From: Megachile rotundata
Taxonomy: Eukaryota > Arthropoda > Insecta > Hymenoptera > Megachilidae
Length of the DNA stretch: 64,000 nucleotides
Assembly: GCF_050947335.1 (NCBI RefSeq)
Contig: NC_134988.1
Span: forward strand, 8,060,001 to 8,124,000
Direction of reading: 5' to 3'
Below are positions 1 to 11,949 of the stretch, in pieces (positions within the stretch are counted from its first letter, which is position 1; the number at the start of each line of letters is the position of its first letter). The notes beneath the pieces are model-generated. The model was not told where the DNA came from and made no database searches. It saw nothing but the letters and a program-made list of their open reading frames with translations. Both the position numbers and the translations under genes were made by a program.

Positions 1-1480
1 CATTTATTCTTTTTTGTGTTTAACTAACGTTCTTGTCTTTATGAAGATAAGATGTGTAATATAATATTGTCAAAATCAGTCTCTGTGCTTATTAATCAAT
101 CTCTATATCTGTCAACACGTATATCACAGTGCTTTTTAACCTAACCTAACTACTTATGGCGGAGGAACTGCATCATGCTTGACACTTAACAGTCTATTTA
201 ATAAAATTGACTCTAAAATTTACTGTTACCTAGAATAAATTCCTAAAATAATTTAAGATCGAGTATGCAGTCGTCGAAGAACAATAAATTGCTGATACAT
301 ACATTGACCAAATGTTACTTCTTGCTAAAAACGACATAACTTAACCTAACTTAACCTACATATTATTACTTCATCTTACCCAACAAAATATATTTCTTCT
401 CAAATAAAACAGACTACCGTGTATTTAAACAGAATCACCGTTTTTCGAAAGAAATAAATAATGACCCAATAATCTATTTCTACAAAGGCACATAAAGTGC
501 CTATAATTTCGAAGCAGCTGTAAAAATGAGGTTACAGCAGCAGAAATTGAAGGAAACAGTTGTCATATGAAGGTTACCGGTTAAGATGCTTATGCTCTCA
601 GGTTGGTGTTTCCGACAAAAGTGCAGAGCAGGTAGACTTTACGTAGAATCGGATTGGATTAGGATTTAGGTTTGGCAGAAAGGGCGGCAGAGTAGGTCGA
701 ACCCAATTTGCATGCCATAAACCACGTTCGTCCGGGAGAGATTCGATTTGAAAAAGAGTAACGGAAGTCCACTGTGCTCGCGCGCCACAATTCTTTTTCT
801 TCTTTAAACGAGTTACAATTTTGACAAAATTTTAGAAAATTCACGCTGCCTGAAATTCGTAACACATTTCTGTGGCCGGGGAATTGGAAATATTATTCGG
901 GAATTTGGGAGAATGGGAATTCTTGGAATTTTGGGTATGTTGTATATTTCTGTTGATGTTTGGAAATATTAATTTTTATGCATTTGTAAATTTGGGACTT
1001 TGGTAATATATGTTATTATTCATATGTGTAAGAACGTGGAAATTTATTATACTTATTTTTATTTAACTTTTATTTAAGTTTGGAGAGTTGGATATTTACA
1101 TATTTTGCAGATTTAGAAGTTGTGTAATTTGCACATATGATAATTCATACGTAAGAGAGTTTGAAAATTTATAATTTGAAAACTTTGAAATTTATATACA
1201 TTATAGATATACATTTGTATTCAAGTTTGAGGAGTTAGACATTCATACATTTGCAAATTTAAAAATTTTGCAATTTGCATATGTGATAATTCATAAATTC
1301 AAGAATTTTTAATTGTACATCAAACTTAAATTTATTATTCATATACATATATTTCTATCCAAGTTTGGAAATATTAAAAAAATATTTATGAATTTGGAAG
1401 TTTGACAATTTGCATGTATGAGAATTTAGAAATGTATATAATAAATAATACAATACAGTAAATACAGTAATTACAACATA
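1..1480. other. AT-rich intergenic DNA, no gene seen
   Basis: No reading frame here looks coding. Short CCTAACCTAAC-type strings occur near 138 and 340. From about 880 to 1480 the DNA is a loose, decayed run of TTTGGAAATT-like words, a composition that returns elsewhere in the window as clearer minisatellites. Confidence 0.6.
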
Positions 1481-1487
1481 CAATATG

Positions 1488-1605
1488 AACCTAACTTAAC
1501 TTAACCTATTTAACAATATTAACCTAACCTCACTTAAGCTATTTAACAATGTGAACCTAACCTAACTCGACCTATTTAATAATATTAACCTAACCTAACA
1601 TATAA
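1488..1605. repeat. Short tandem repeat with telomere-like CCTAA words
   Basis: About 55 bp repeats a little over twice: CCTAAC/CTTAACC strings followed by CTATTTAACAATATT. The CCTAA words are the complement of TTAGG, the usual insect telomere repeat, but they are interrupted and short, so this is an interstitial degenerate array and not a telomere. Confidence 0.6.
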
Positions 1606-2324
1606 AATATAGTCCAATACAAAAAGTTATAATATAAAAATAAATAGTTGAAGATGCACTACAAAAATATAGTTACACAAACTAAAATCCACATATAATT
1701 ATAATATAGTAAGACAGAGGTGCTGTTCGAAAGAATCATGACACTCTCGAGATAAATACACGTTATTACTGGCACGAGAACACAATGGTCGTGGAACAAT
1801 CTGAAACATAGACGGTTGTGGACGGCTGTCGCAACAACTCGAGTGTTTTCGTAGGTTCTCTAAATACCAAGACCGCAGTGAAGCTTTATAGAGTCGTTGA
1901 ACAGTGTCAATGGATGCGTCCTCTTACCTCCGTGATAATATAAACAACTTTCTGAACCTACCACACGATTTTAGTTTGCATATGAAGGACAATATATTAG
2001 ATTATACATTCACAAATTATTATATATTCATTCCTATGCCAGTAACAGAAATTTCAATATCTCATGTGTTAATATAATTAGTTAGGTTAAGGTAATGTGT
2101 GAGATATCTGTTATATTCTTGTTGTAATAAATTAAGTAGCGGATTAAGGTGTATTAGAATAGTAGGGGTATTTTATAGTAATTGAACAAAATATCTACAA
2201 AATTTCTTCTATAATTGGAAGTATAAGCACTGTAGTACGTATAGCATATGTGGTATAAGTAGAGAAGTACATGCATGTAATAGAAGTACACACAGTATAA
2301 AATAAGTAGTATGCATAGTACACA

Positions 2325-2533
2325 TGAAACCTGTAAACAGCCATTTTGACTGATTGGTTCTACTGTTAATCAGTAGCACCACATAAGAACATCAGTGAAT
2401 AATAAAAATTCTTGACAAACACGCATTTTATGTGACACAGAGTGAAATTTGTAAGCAGCCATTTCGATTGGTACTCCAGTTAGCAATGCCACATATGAAC
2501 ACGAATAATAAAAATTCTTGACAAAATGCATTT
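2325..2533. repeat. Diverged direct duplication of about 100 bp
   Basis: A segment beginning near 2325 (AAACCTGTAAACAGCCATTT and ending AAAATTCTTGACAAA) is repeated from about 2442 with several substitutions and small gaps. Both copies end in the same AATAATAAAAATTCTTGAC string. No coding sequence is evident. Confidence 0.6.
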
Positions 2534-2539
2534 TGAGTC

Positions 2540-3230
2540 CAAATTCGAGAGTCACCGAGTGCGTGCCGCAAATTAAGTATCAACCGGGTCCTCCTGCGGT
2601 CGTAAGTACAATAGTCCTGAAGGAGGCGAGTTCCCTTTCAAGGAACGACTCTCCGCCCATCGTTTCACACGACAATGGCCACTGTCCGGCGACAAAGGCT
2701 AAACAGCCAAAATATTGGCGAAAATCCTACTGTTCCCGTCCACGCTCGCCAAGGATAGCAATGGTCCTGCTAAATATCTCGAAATTTAATCTATCCCCTC
2801 TGTAATCCTGTTACAGGACCAAACGGTCACGTTTCAGCCGCAACGTTGGACCGCCAGCGAAGAATCAAGAAGGTGCTCCTCCAGGATCTGAAGGACTTCC
2901 GCTCCATTTCTGGCTCGCCCACGCGGCAACTCAACGATCCTCTTCACAATGCCGAATCTCCATTGGCCCATGCACCCGCTTTTTGCCAACCATGTAAGCA
3001 ACCACAATGAGAGGGACGATAATTTCTGCAAGGATTTACCACCCGTCGTAGGAGTCTGTCATGCTTCGTTAAACACCAAGGACCCATGGTGTAAACAGCA
3101 AATCGTATCCCGCTGAGGACACTCGTTTCCGCTCTGGGTGTTACTCTTTATTCGGTCGTTACTTGCGTCGTCGCCTTCTTAAGGACACTTCGACACTTCG
3201 GAGTACTTCAAAGCTGTACTTCAAATGTAA
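2540..3230. other. Non-repetitive GC-richer block of unknown nature
   Basis: This block has clearly higher GC than its flanks, is not repeated elsewhere in the window, and has only short frames on both strands, the longest about 95 codons. It could be a conserved non-coding element, an untranslated exon or a decayed mobile element. Nothing in it is recognised. Confidence 0.35.
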
Positions 3231-3427
3231 TACTGTTACGTGAGTTTTGGCTTTTTTGGATTTGTAATTTTTGGTGGAGATTGTGGGTTGTATTTTATGT
3301 GAGAGTTTGAAAGAGATTTGGTGAAAATGGAGGGAGAACATTTTTATTAGGGTTAGGTTGGGTTCGAGATGAATATATGATTTTTATGAGTTGTATGTAA
3401 ATGTATTTTACTTTTACAAACATATTC

Positions 3428-4319
3428 CAAATTTCCAAATTCCCCAAATTCCCCAAATTCCAAATTCCCCAAATTCTAAATTCCCCAAATTCCAAATTCC
3501 CCAAATTCCAAATTCCCCAAATTCCAAATTCCCCAAATTCCAAATTCCCCAAATTCCAAATTCCCCAAATTCCAAATTCCCCAAATTCCAAATTCCCCAA
3601 ATTCCACATTTCCCAAATTCCACATTCCCCAAATTCCAAATTCCCCAAATTCCACATTTCCCAAATTCCAAATTCCCCAAATTCCAAATTCCCCAAATTC
3701 CACATTTCCCAAATTCCACATTCCCCAAATTCCAAATTCCCCAAATTCCAAATTCCCCAAATTCCAAATTCCCCAAATTCCCCAAATTCCAAATTCCCCA
3801 AATTCCACATTTCCCAAATTCCACATTCCCCAAATTCCAAATTCCCCAAATTCCACATTTCCCAAATTCCAAATTCCCCAAATTCCAAATTCCCCAAATT
3901 CCACATTTCCCAAATTCCACATTCCCCAAATTCCAAATTCCCCAAATTCCAAATTCCCCAAATTCCAAATTCCCCAAATTCCAAATTCCCCAAATTCCAA
4001 ATTCCCCAAATTCCAAATTCTCCAAATTCCAAATTTCCCAAATTCCAAATTCCCCAAATTCCAAATTCCCCAAATTCCAAATTCCCCAAATTCCAAATTC
4101 CCCAAATTCCAAATTCCCCAAATTCCAAATTCCCCAAATTCCAAATTCCCCAAATTCCAAATTCTCTAGATTCCAAATTTCTCAAATTCCAGATTCCCCA
4201 AATTCCAAATTCCCTAGATTCCAAATTTCCAAGATTCCAAATTCCCAAGATTCCAAATTCTTCAAATTCCAAATACCCTAAATTCTCCAAATTCCCCAAA
4301 TTCCTAAATCCCTAAATTT
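3428..4319. repeat. 16-bp minisatellite (CCCCAAATTCCAAATT)n
   Basis: About 890 bp is built almost wholly from AAATTCC words with CCCC or CC joints, giving a 16-bp unit repeated roughly 55 times. Point variants (CACATTTCCC, CTCTAGATT) cluster at particular places, and the array decays at its right end. Because 16 is not a multiple of 3 and the unit lacks stop triplets in most frames, several long frames stay open on both strands (about 250 to 330 codons). They encode 16-residue repeats such as IPQIPNSPNSKFPKFQ and are by-products of the repeat, not genes. Confidence 0.95.
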
Positions 4320-5009
4320 CTACCCTTCTAAGCCCTATACATATAGTACACAGTAACTATAGTAATATAATTCACAAGCATGATAAAAAAAGAAATTAGA
4401 AGGCATCGACATTGATCATACTCATTCATAATATTTGTAATTCTGATACCGATACCGAAACGTATCAGATTGACATGAAAAAATAGTTCTTTTAATAGGT
4501 TGCACAACATGATCGTTCGATCAGGAATGGAAGATCAAAGAGTAGGGTACCGTTATGGTTAATGTCCAAATGTCGCCGACGTGAGCGAAGTTTCGAATGA
4601 ATATTTCAGGGTAACCGCCGTCGATGGGATCCCGTTGATGCCCGCGACTACCCCCTATGTTGTCCCCGCAAAGAGCATTTGTGTAATCTATCAGTACGTC
4701 CGGGACTTTCGGGGATGAAACCCTTTTGTCGGTCGCGCGAGGTGCTTAAGCGGTTGGTTAACTTGGAAATGGGGTGGCATGTAGTCCTATGGGGTTGCTA
4801 AAATTCTACTGCCTTAGATATTTCATGGTTTACTTAGCATTTGATACTGATTTGTAACTGGTATAATATTTCTACTTTTAACAACTGTTCTAGTGTTAAC
4901 CTCATGTGGTGATGTGTGTGGGGGAGATACATATTTGGTGATGATATTACTATACATAGATAATGTTATAGACATATACATACATATGTACCAATCTGTA
5001 TACAATACA
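4320..5009. other. Intergenic DNA with a GC-richer core, no gene seen
   Basis: The core at about 4528-4790 is GC-richer and non-repetitive; the flanks are AT-rich. No reading frame over 70 codons and no RNA gene could be recognised. Confidence 0.45.
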
Positions 5010-5011
5010 TA

Positions 5012-6283
5012 CAGGGTGTCCGCGCCAAAGTGTTACACCTTAATATCTCATGAACTATTGATGTCACGAAAAAGTGCTTATATGGAAATTGCAGGGTAAA
5101 AGAGGCCCTATGTTTTGGCAGAAGCAAAATTTTTTTATTGTTATTAATGTAAAAGATATGATGGTGAAGTTTCGTTTTTTTAAATGGAACTATATTTTTT
5201 TCTCGATCAGGTGATAGTGCTTTTCAAGACGAATTCATCAAGGTTTTATGTACTTACCCGATTTTTATTAGTTTTCGAGATATAACGCTTAGAAATTTAC
5301 TGATTTTCAGCAGTGACATCTCGGTTTGACGAGTAAGTCATAAAAACGTTCTTATTGTTACGGTAAGTGCCGCTGGTTTGACTCTGCCTGCCGAAACAGA
5401 TAGGCGGGGTGTATGGTCAAAATGGCAGGTTCGAAGAGTAAGAAACGCGAAAAGTATTGTCCATTACGGTTTAAGTTTTCCGTATCGAAGATGATATTAA
5501 TTGTAATTTGGAAGGTTGGGACATTTATTTAAATGTTTCAGTACAAGGTAGGTATAAAGACAATTTAACAATATAACTGACTTGAAAAATAGAATACACA
5601 ATGCATGCGTAAATATCCCGTGCGAAATTATGGAAAACGTCGAGAACGAATTTGTAAAACGTATACAAACTTGTATTTCAAATAGCGGAAAGCATGTGAA
5701 ATAAATTTTTTGCATATTATTTTTTGTTAAATTGTCTTTATACCTACCTTGTACTGAAACATTTAAATAAATGTCCCAACCTTCCAAATTACAATTAATA
5801 TCATCTTCGATACGGAAAACTTAAACCGTAATGGACAATACTTTTCACGTTTCTTACTCTTCGAACCTGCCATTTTGACCATACACCCCGCCTATCTGTT
5901 TCGGCAGGCAGAGTCAAACCAGCGGCACTTACCGTAACAATAAGAACGTTTTTATGACTTACTCGTCAAACCGAGATGTCACTGCTGAAAATCAGTAAAT
6001 TTCTAAGCGTTATATCTCGAAAACTAATAAAAATCGGGTAAGTACATAAAACCTTGATGAATTCGTCTTGAAAAGCACTATCACCTGATCGAGAAAAAAT
6101 TATAGTTCCATTTAAAAAAACGAAACTTCACCATCATATCTTTTACATTAATAACAATAAAAAAATTTTGCTTCTGCCAAAACATAGGGCCTCTTTTACC
6201 CTGCAATTTCCATATAAGCACTTTTTCGTGACATCAATAGTTCATGAGATATTAAGGTGTAACACTTTGGCGCGGACACCCTG
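5012..6283. mobile_element. Long foldback DNA transposon with TA target duplication (Tc1/mariner type)
   Basis: Two 560-bp arms (5012-5571 and 5724-6283) are near-perfect reverse complements, starting CAGGGTGTCCGCGCC and ending GGCGCGGACACCCTG. Only scattered single-base differences were seen, for example near 5200 and 5449. The element is flanked by TA on both sides (5010-5011 and 6284-6285), the target duplication of the IS630/Tc1/mariner superfamily. The 152-bp loop carries a transposase tail fragment, annotated separately. The high arm identity suggests recent insertion or gene conversion between the arms. Confidence 0.88.
5575..5691 (+). pseudogene. Transposase C-terminal fragment in the foldback loop
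   Basis: The + frame through the loop reads about 38 residues containing DLKNRIHNAC, ENVENEFVKRI and C-(6 residues)-H, then a stop. This is the usual shape of the last helix of IS630/Tc1/mariner-type transposases (LK.RI..AC then V...F..R...C....G.H). An in-frame stop lies just upstream and the DDE/D catalytic region is absent, so it is a relic and the element cannot move without a partner. The family call is from pattern recognition only. Confidence 0.6.
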
Positions 6284-6285
6284 TA

Positions 6286-6997
6286 TATTATACATCTGTA
6301 TACAATACATTTTTACTATATGTAATTCTTTACTTATACTAGATGTAGATGTGCTGTATGTAATTCTTTACTTCATGTAGATGTGCTGTATGTATTTCTA
6401 TACTTATGTCACATATGTATACTGCACGTAAGTAAGTACATTAGTATGTCTAGCGTCAAGAGTGTATAATGAAGTGAGAGATGCTGCCCTCTGAGGGAGC
6501 TGGATTTTAAAGAGTTCAACATGGCCGTCATATGAGAAACATATGGAGTTGTAAGAGTAGTTTAAGTTCAAATATTTAACAATATCTATTTTTAAGAGAT
6601 ATGATTATTCATTGTGTACCTTATAATACATCCTATAATATATCTTTTAATATGCAAATTTAAATGATAACCATCGACAAATCTATCTCTTCCCAACTAC
6701 TATAATATGCACCATGTAACTCAAAACTTTTACTCTAATTTTTGCTGCAAATTTTGTACAATTCTATTTTACCTATCATTCTATCAAATATATTATATTT
6801 TACCTATAATCATATTTTACAAAAATTTTTACTCTAATTCTTACTGTAAAGTACAATCTTATTTTACCTATAATTATATCATATTTTACCTATAATCCCC
6901 ACTGTCTCTAAAAATAAATTCCCCAAAAATGTCCTATCCTTTACCCTTACACCTAACCCTTAAATAAAGCCCACAACCAGATAATAAAATTTATCGC
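6286..6997. other. AT-rich DNA, no gene seen
   Basis: Short local duplications (GATGTAGATGTGCTGTATGT near 6345 and 6378) and AT-rich runs. No gene could be supported. Confidence 0.45.
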
Positions 6998-7460
6998 GTG
7001 TTGAAGCGAAGCCCGCAATTATTTATGAGAGCATCCCATGGGGATATTGATAAGGAGCTACAGATGTACGAACATGTGTTTCGACATGGCGTTAAATACG
7101 TGGTAACACTCGATGGGTTTATCCGTACTGTCACCGGATGCCAGTGTGCCATGAAACTGCACACTTATTTCTCGTGTTACACCCACATAGTACACCATTG
7201 GGTAATCATCGTATAATAGCCGAATAATGATTTTTACGAGGAGGGGGTTAGTCGGATAAATAAGAACCGAGCCCTAAGGCAAGGGGACCAATATGGGCAC
7301 CTTAAACGCGAAACTGCACCCCCGACTTGCAGCGCGACTATCTAACCCCACTGCGATGTTTATTATTCACTTAGGATGCTCATGTTCTATTTGTTCCCTG
7401 CTGAGCTCGTTTCAACGACTTACCCCTTCGGTGAAGGGGCCACGTGCCGTTTTCGACGAC
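6998..7460. other. Non-repetitive GC-richer block of unknown nature
   Basis: Like 2540-3230 in texture: higher GC, unique within the window and no convincing frame (longest about 72 codons, from 6998). It may be regulatory or an untranslated exon. Nothing recognised. Confidence 0.35.
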
Positions 7461-7559
7461 AAAATATAATCTTTTCATGATTTTCTTTATGTTTTGTAAT
7501 GTATGGTAGTTAGTAATGACACTTGGTAAGTAATAACTGTAACTTATAGGTGTACTTGA

Positions 7560-8620
7560 TTTATATTCACTTTCGAATTTTAAGGTTAGTAGAAATTTTT
7601 GGTAAGGTTAGGTTGGTTTTGTACTTTTGCGTTTGACTTTTAAGGTCAGTTTAGGTTCTTCAGAAGATTAGGTTTCAAGCAAGGATAGGATAAGTTAGAT
7701 TTCTAGCAAGGTTAGGTTAATGTTGCACTTTCGTCTTAAAATTTTAAGATTAATTTAAGTTTGTAGTGAGACTAGATTTTTCACAAGATTAAGTTTCCAC
7801 CTAGGATAGGTTAGATTAGATTTCTAGCAAGGTTAGGTTAATATTGCACTTTCGTCTTAAAATTTTAAGATTAATTTAAGTTTGTAGTGAGACTAGATTT
7901 TTCACAAGATTAAGTTTCCACCTAGGATAGGTTAGATTAGATTTCTAGCAAGGTTAATGTTGCACTTTCGTCTTAAAATTTTAAGATTAATTTAAGTTTG
8001 TAGTGAGACTAGATTTTTCACAAGATTAAGTTTCCACCTAGGATAGGTTAGACTAGATTTCTAGCAAGGTTAGGTTAATGTTGCACTTTCGTCTTAAAAT
8101 TTTAAGATTAATTTAAGTTTGTAGTGAGACTAGATTTTTCACAAGATTAAGTTTCCACCTAGGATAGGTTAGACTAGATTTCTAGCAAGGTTAGGTTAAT
8201 GTTGCACTTTCGTCTTAAAATTTTAAGATTAATTTAAGTTTGTAGTGAGACTAGATTTTTCACAAGATTAAGTTTCCACCTAGGATAGGTTAGACTAGAT
8301 TTCTAGCAAGGTTAGAGTAATGTTGCACTTTCGTCTTAAAATTTTAAGTTTAATTTAAGTTTCTAGTGAGGTTAGGTTTCTGACAAGATTAAGTTTCCAG
8401 CAATGATAGGTTAGGTTATATTTCTAGCAAGGTTATGTGAATTGCATACATCTGTCATTGAATTTGAAGGTTATGTTAACTTTGCAGCAAGGTTAGATTC
8501 ATAGAAAGGTTAAGTTACCAGCAGTATTAGGTTAAGTCAAATTTCTAACGAGTTTAGTTTAACTTGATGCCTTTATCTTTTAATTTTGAGGTTAGTTTAT
8601 GTTTCCAAGAGCTAAGAGCA
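7560..8620. repeat. 121-bp tandem array with TTAGG-like words
   Basis: Six well-kept copies have the landmark TTGCACTTTCGTCTTAAAAT at about 7722, 7843, 7960, 8082, 8203 and 8324. The period is 121 bp, apart from one copy about 5 bp shorter. Each unit includes AGCAAGGTTAGGTTAA and CCACCTAGGATAGGTTAGA. Copies decay outwards on both sides, so the centre is the most recently homogenised part. Confidence 0.92.
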
Positions 8621-9085
8621 TCTAACTTAACCTCAAAGGTGACATAACATAGTTAAAAAATTAAACTAATTTGTTTAATATATTAAATTACGTTCACTAA
8701 ACTCAGAACAAATATTTTCATAGTTTTTGTATGAATTATAGATAATTTAAATTAAAATAACCCCACACTTCAAATTTTGAAATTTAATAAATTTGTCTTC
8801 TTCGAGAAAGTACATAAAATTTTACATAAATAAAAAATAAGTAAAATCGTAGTATAATAAATTGTATAAACATGATTTGTTAAAAACTTCTCATGGTTTA
8901 TAACAACACAGCTACATTCATGCTGATTATATAAAAATATATGAAACCACTATTTTTTCTATGAGAAAGATTTATGGAGACGTTTTGGATGTGTCGTTTA
9001 TCTAAATATAGATAGCAGAAAATCATGTATGAAAGATTTGTAAAAACAACTTTTTGTGATTGGTAAATTTAATAAATTACACAAC

Positions 9086-10280
9086 ATGGAGTATAATCGT
9101 GAACCATGTCCTTGGAGAATAGTAGATGATTGCGGAGGTGCTTTTACTATGGGCACAATTTGTGGATCACTTTTCCAAGTAAAATTTAATTTTTTATATC
9201 AAAATTGGAAATTTTGAAATATAATTAATTGGAAATATAATTAGAAGGTTTTGCAAGATATCGAAATGTAATTTTGTCAATTAGGTTTGATATAACCTTA
9301 ACAATTTTAATGTTAGATGTTAAATATTTATATTTAACTCTTGACTACTATAACATACCTTATAACTATTAAAATTAATGACATATCTTTTACATATTTC
9401 ATATTGACTCAGGCAAGTTTAAAATATAAATTTTAGTAACTTGTTAATTTGATAATTTGGAAATAAAATTATCCAACTTTCCACTTTTAGAAATATCTTT
9501 ATTGGATGACTTGGAACGTTTGAAACCTGCAAAGACAATTTAAATATTCTAAAAGTTAACAATTTCAAAATTCAAAAATCTAAAAGTTGTCAATTTCAAC
9601 ATTCCAAAATTCGAAACTCTGGAACTCAATTCACTAACTTAAAACATTTCAAACTTACAAACCCCATAATCAAAAGCTTCTCCAAATACCATTCACATCC
9701 CCCTACTTTCAACCACAAAAATAAAAAATTTACTCTTAAAATTTAAATAAATTCTATAAATTCCCTCCTTAACTCCTACTTCTCCCTCCGTCAGAGCGTC
9801 ATCGGTTTCCGCAACGCGCCCTGTGGATTCCAAAAACGTCTATTCGGCGGACTAACAGCGGTCAAAAACCGAACTCCTCAACTAGCCGGAAACTTCGCTC
9901 TATGGGGTGGTTTATTTTCCGCCATCGAGTGTTCCTTGATACGTTACCGTTCGAAGGAGGACCCATGGAACTCCATATTAAGCGGTGCCCTCACCGGAGG
10001 AGTATTGGCTGCGAGAACAGGGATTCCTTCGATGATAGGCAGCGCCACAGTCGGCGGAATTTTTCTGGCGCTCATCGAAGGATTCGGTATAATGGCCACC
10101 CGACTTCACGCGGACTCCTTCGCGCAGCATCTTCAGATGTACGAAATGGAGAACCTTCCGGAATTCCATGGACTTCCGCCGAAAACGAGAGTGGGTTTCA
10201 GCGGGGCACCCATCAACTCGGATCCGTCCGCTCAAATGAACGAAAATAGCATGGAGGTCGATATGATCAGTGGCAGATGA
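9086..10280 (+). CDS. Tim17: Mitochondrial import inner membrane translocase subunit Tim17
   Basis: Tim17 is a core multi-pass subunit of the TIM23 complex, which passes presequence proteins through or into the mitochondrial inner membrane. Exon 1 is 9086-9178 and exon 2 is 9795-10280, with a 616-bp GT-AG intron in phase 0. The product is 192 residues. Residues 6-22 read EPCPWRIVDDCGGAFTM, the family signature. FRNAP lies at 36-40, WGGLFSAIEC at 68-77, and KEDPWNSI with SGALTGG at about 85-100. Cys8 and Cys77 match the disulphide pair known in Tim17. The tail after about residue 150 is hydrophilic and longer than usual. ICGS replaces the usual IGGG near residue 25 and other core positions differ, so this may be a diverged paralogue (inference). 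Confidence 0.93.
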
Positions 10281-10342
10281 GTCCCTTTTTTCTTTTTTTT
10301 TAAGGGTATTTTTATTTTTTGATAAGTTTTGATAGGTGGCCT

Positions 10343-11680
10343 CCGCCACGGTATAGCGAGGTCGTAAAATGGGGGTGCGATGAGATGTTATAAAATGAAC
10401 GTTGATGGAGATATTGGAGAGGAAATATTGCAAAGTAAATGTTGCAGGAAATGTTACGTAATGTATATATTAAAAGGAATATTATAAAGAAAATATTGCA
10501 GGAAATGTTAAGAAATGTATATTAAGAGAAATATTATGAAGTAAATGTTGCAGGAAATGTATTAAATGGAATATGTATTAAAAAAATATTATGAGGTAAA
10601 CATTATAGGAAATGTTATGGAATGTACATAAACTTAAAAAAAAATTACAAAATGAATTTTACAGAACATTTTAGCAAATATATATTGAAGGAAATATTAG
10701 GAAATGAATGTTACATGAAATATTACAAAGTATATATTGCAGGAAATGTTACAAAACAAAAATGAGTGTAATAAATAAATTTAGTAGAGTATATGTTTTA
10801 TGCAATATATTGAAAGGGAACTGTAAAGTATAACGTATACATACAACGTGTACAGTACAAAAAGATAAACATAACTTGGAAAATTTCATGGAGTGTCAAT
10901 ACGTAATATGCAATATATCAAAAGGAAATCATGAAACAGAAGATAGTACATGATTTTTTGATTTCTCTCTTTATTTCACAATGAGGAATATTATTTAATA
11001 AAGATAAATACATTGAGAAACAATTTGGCGAAGTGTCAATATGCAACATGCAATATATCGAAAGGAAATCGTAAAACAGAATGTAGTACATGATTTCATG
11101 AATTTTCTTTTTATTTCAATATGAGGAATATTACACAATAAAAATAAATATGAGGAATAATTTCGGGGAGTGTTAATATGTAATATGCAATATACCGAAA
11201 GGAAATCGTGAAATAAAGGGTAGTACATGATTTCACGAATTTTCTCTTTATTTCACAATGAGGATTATTACAGAATAAAGATAAATGCAATGAGAAACAA
11301 TTTCGTGAAGTCTCAATATGTAATATGCAATATATCGAAAGGAAATCGTGAAACAGAAGATAGTACATGATTTTTTGATTTCTCTCTTTATTCCACAATG
11401 AGGATTATTACAGAATAAAGATAAATGCAATGAGAAACAATTTCGTGAAGTGTCAATATGTAATATGCAATATATTGAAAGGAAATCATGAAACAGAATA
11501 TAGTACATAATTTTACCAATTTTCTCTTTGTGTCTCAACGAGGAATGTTACTCAATAAAAATAAATACAATAAGAAACAATTTCATGAAACGTCAATACA
11601 TAACATGCAATATATCGAAAGGAAACTCCACATAAGCTAGTAAACAAGAGAATTTACGACCTCGCTATATCGTGGCGGGA
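10343..11680. repeat. Tandem-repeat block bounded by an inverted 26-bp motif
   Basis: The left boundary 10343-10369 (CCGCCACGGTATAGCGAGG then TCGTAAA) is the near-perfect reverse complement of 11652-11679. Inside, about 10390-10860 is a decayed short repeat built on AGGAAATGTTA. From about 10890 to 11640 lies a 140-bp tandem array, with the landmark CAATATATCGAAAGGAAA at 10911, 11051, 11188, 11328, 11468 and 11608. Small minus-strand frames of about 77-96 codons recur at each unit and are by-products. The boundary motif is found elsewhere in the window. Confidence 0.85.
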
Positions 11681-11949
11681 ATATAACATATATATGCAAC
11701 TTTTATAAAATGAATATTATTAACATATTCCTGGCTATTAAGACTTAAAAATTGAAATAATGTGAATTCAATATTTAAAAATTAGTGCACCAGGCTTTAG
11801 AGATTATGTGAATTTTGAAATTCGTCTTACCATGAAATGTGATTATTAATTTTATCTATAAAGTTTGATATTATTCTTCCTCTTTTGTACAATGTTCTGG
11901 ACCTACTTTTGACGTTTTAATAAATTGATGCTGAAGCATTATACGTTTA

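Noticed and set aside
1488..1605. Chromosome end
   Set aside because: Telomere-like words are interrupted, short and followed by tens of kilobases of gene-bearing sequence.
3295..4315. Long overlapping frames of 225-334 codons on both strands
   Set aside because: They are made wholly of the 16-bp minisatellite, whose unit lacks stops in most frames.
10995..11538. Three similar minus frames of 77-96 codons
   Set aside because: They repeat with the 140-bp array and have the composition of random AT-rich frames.
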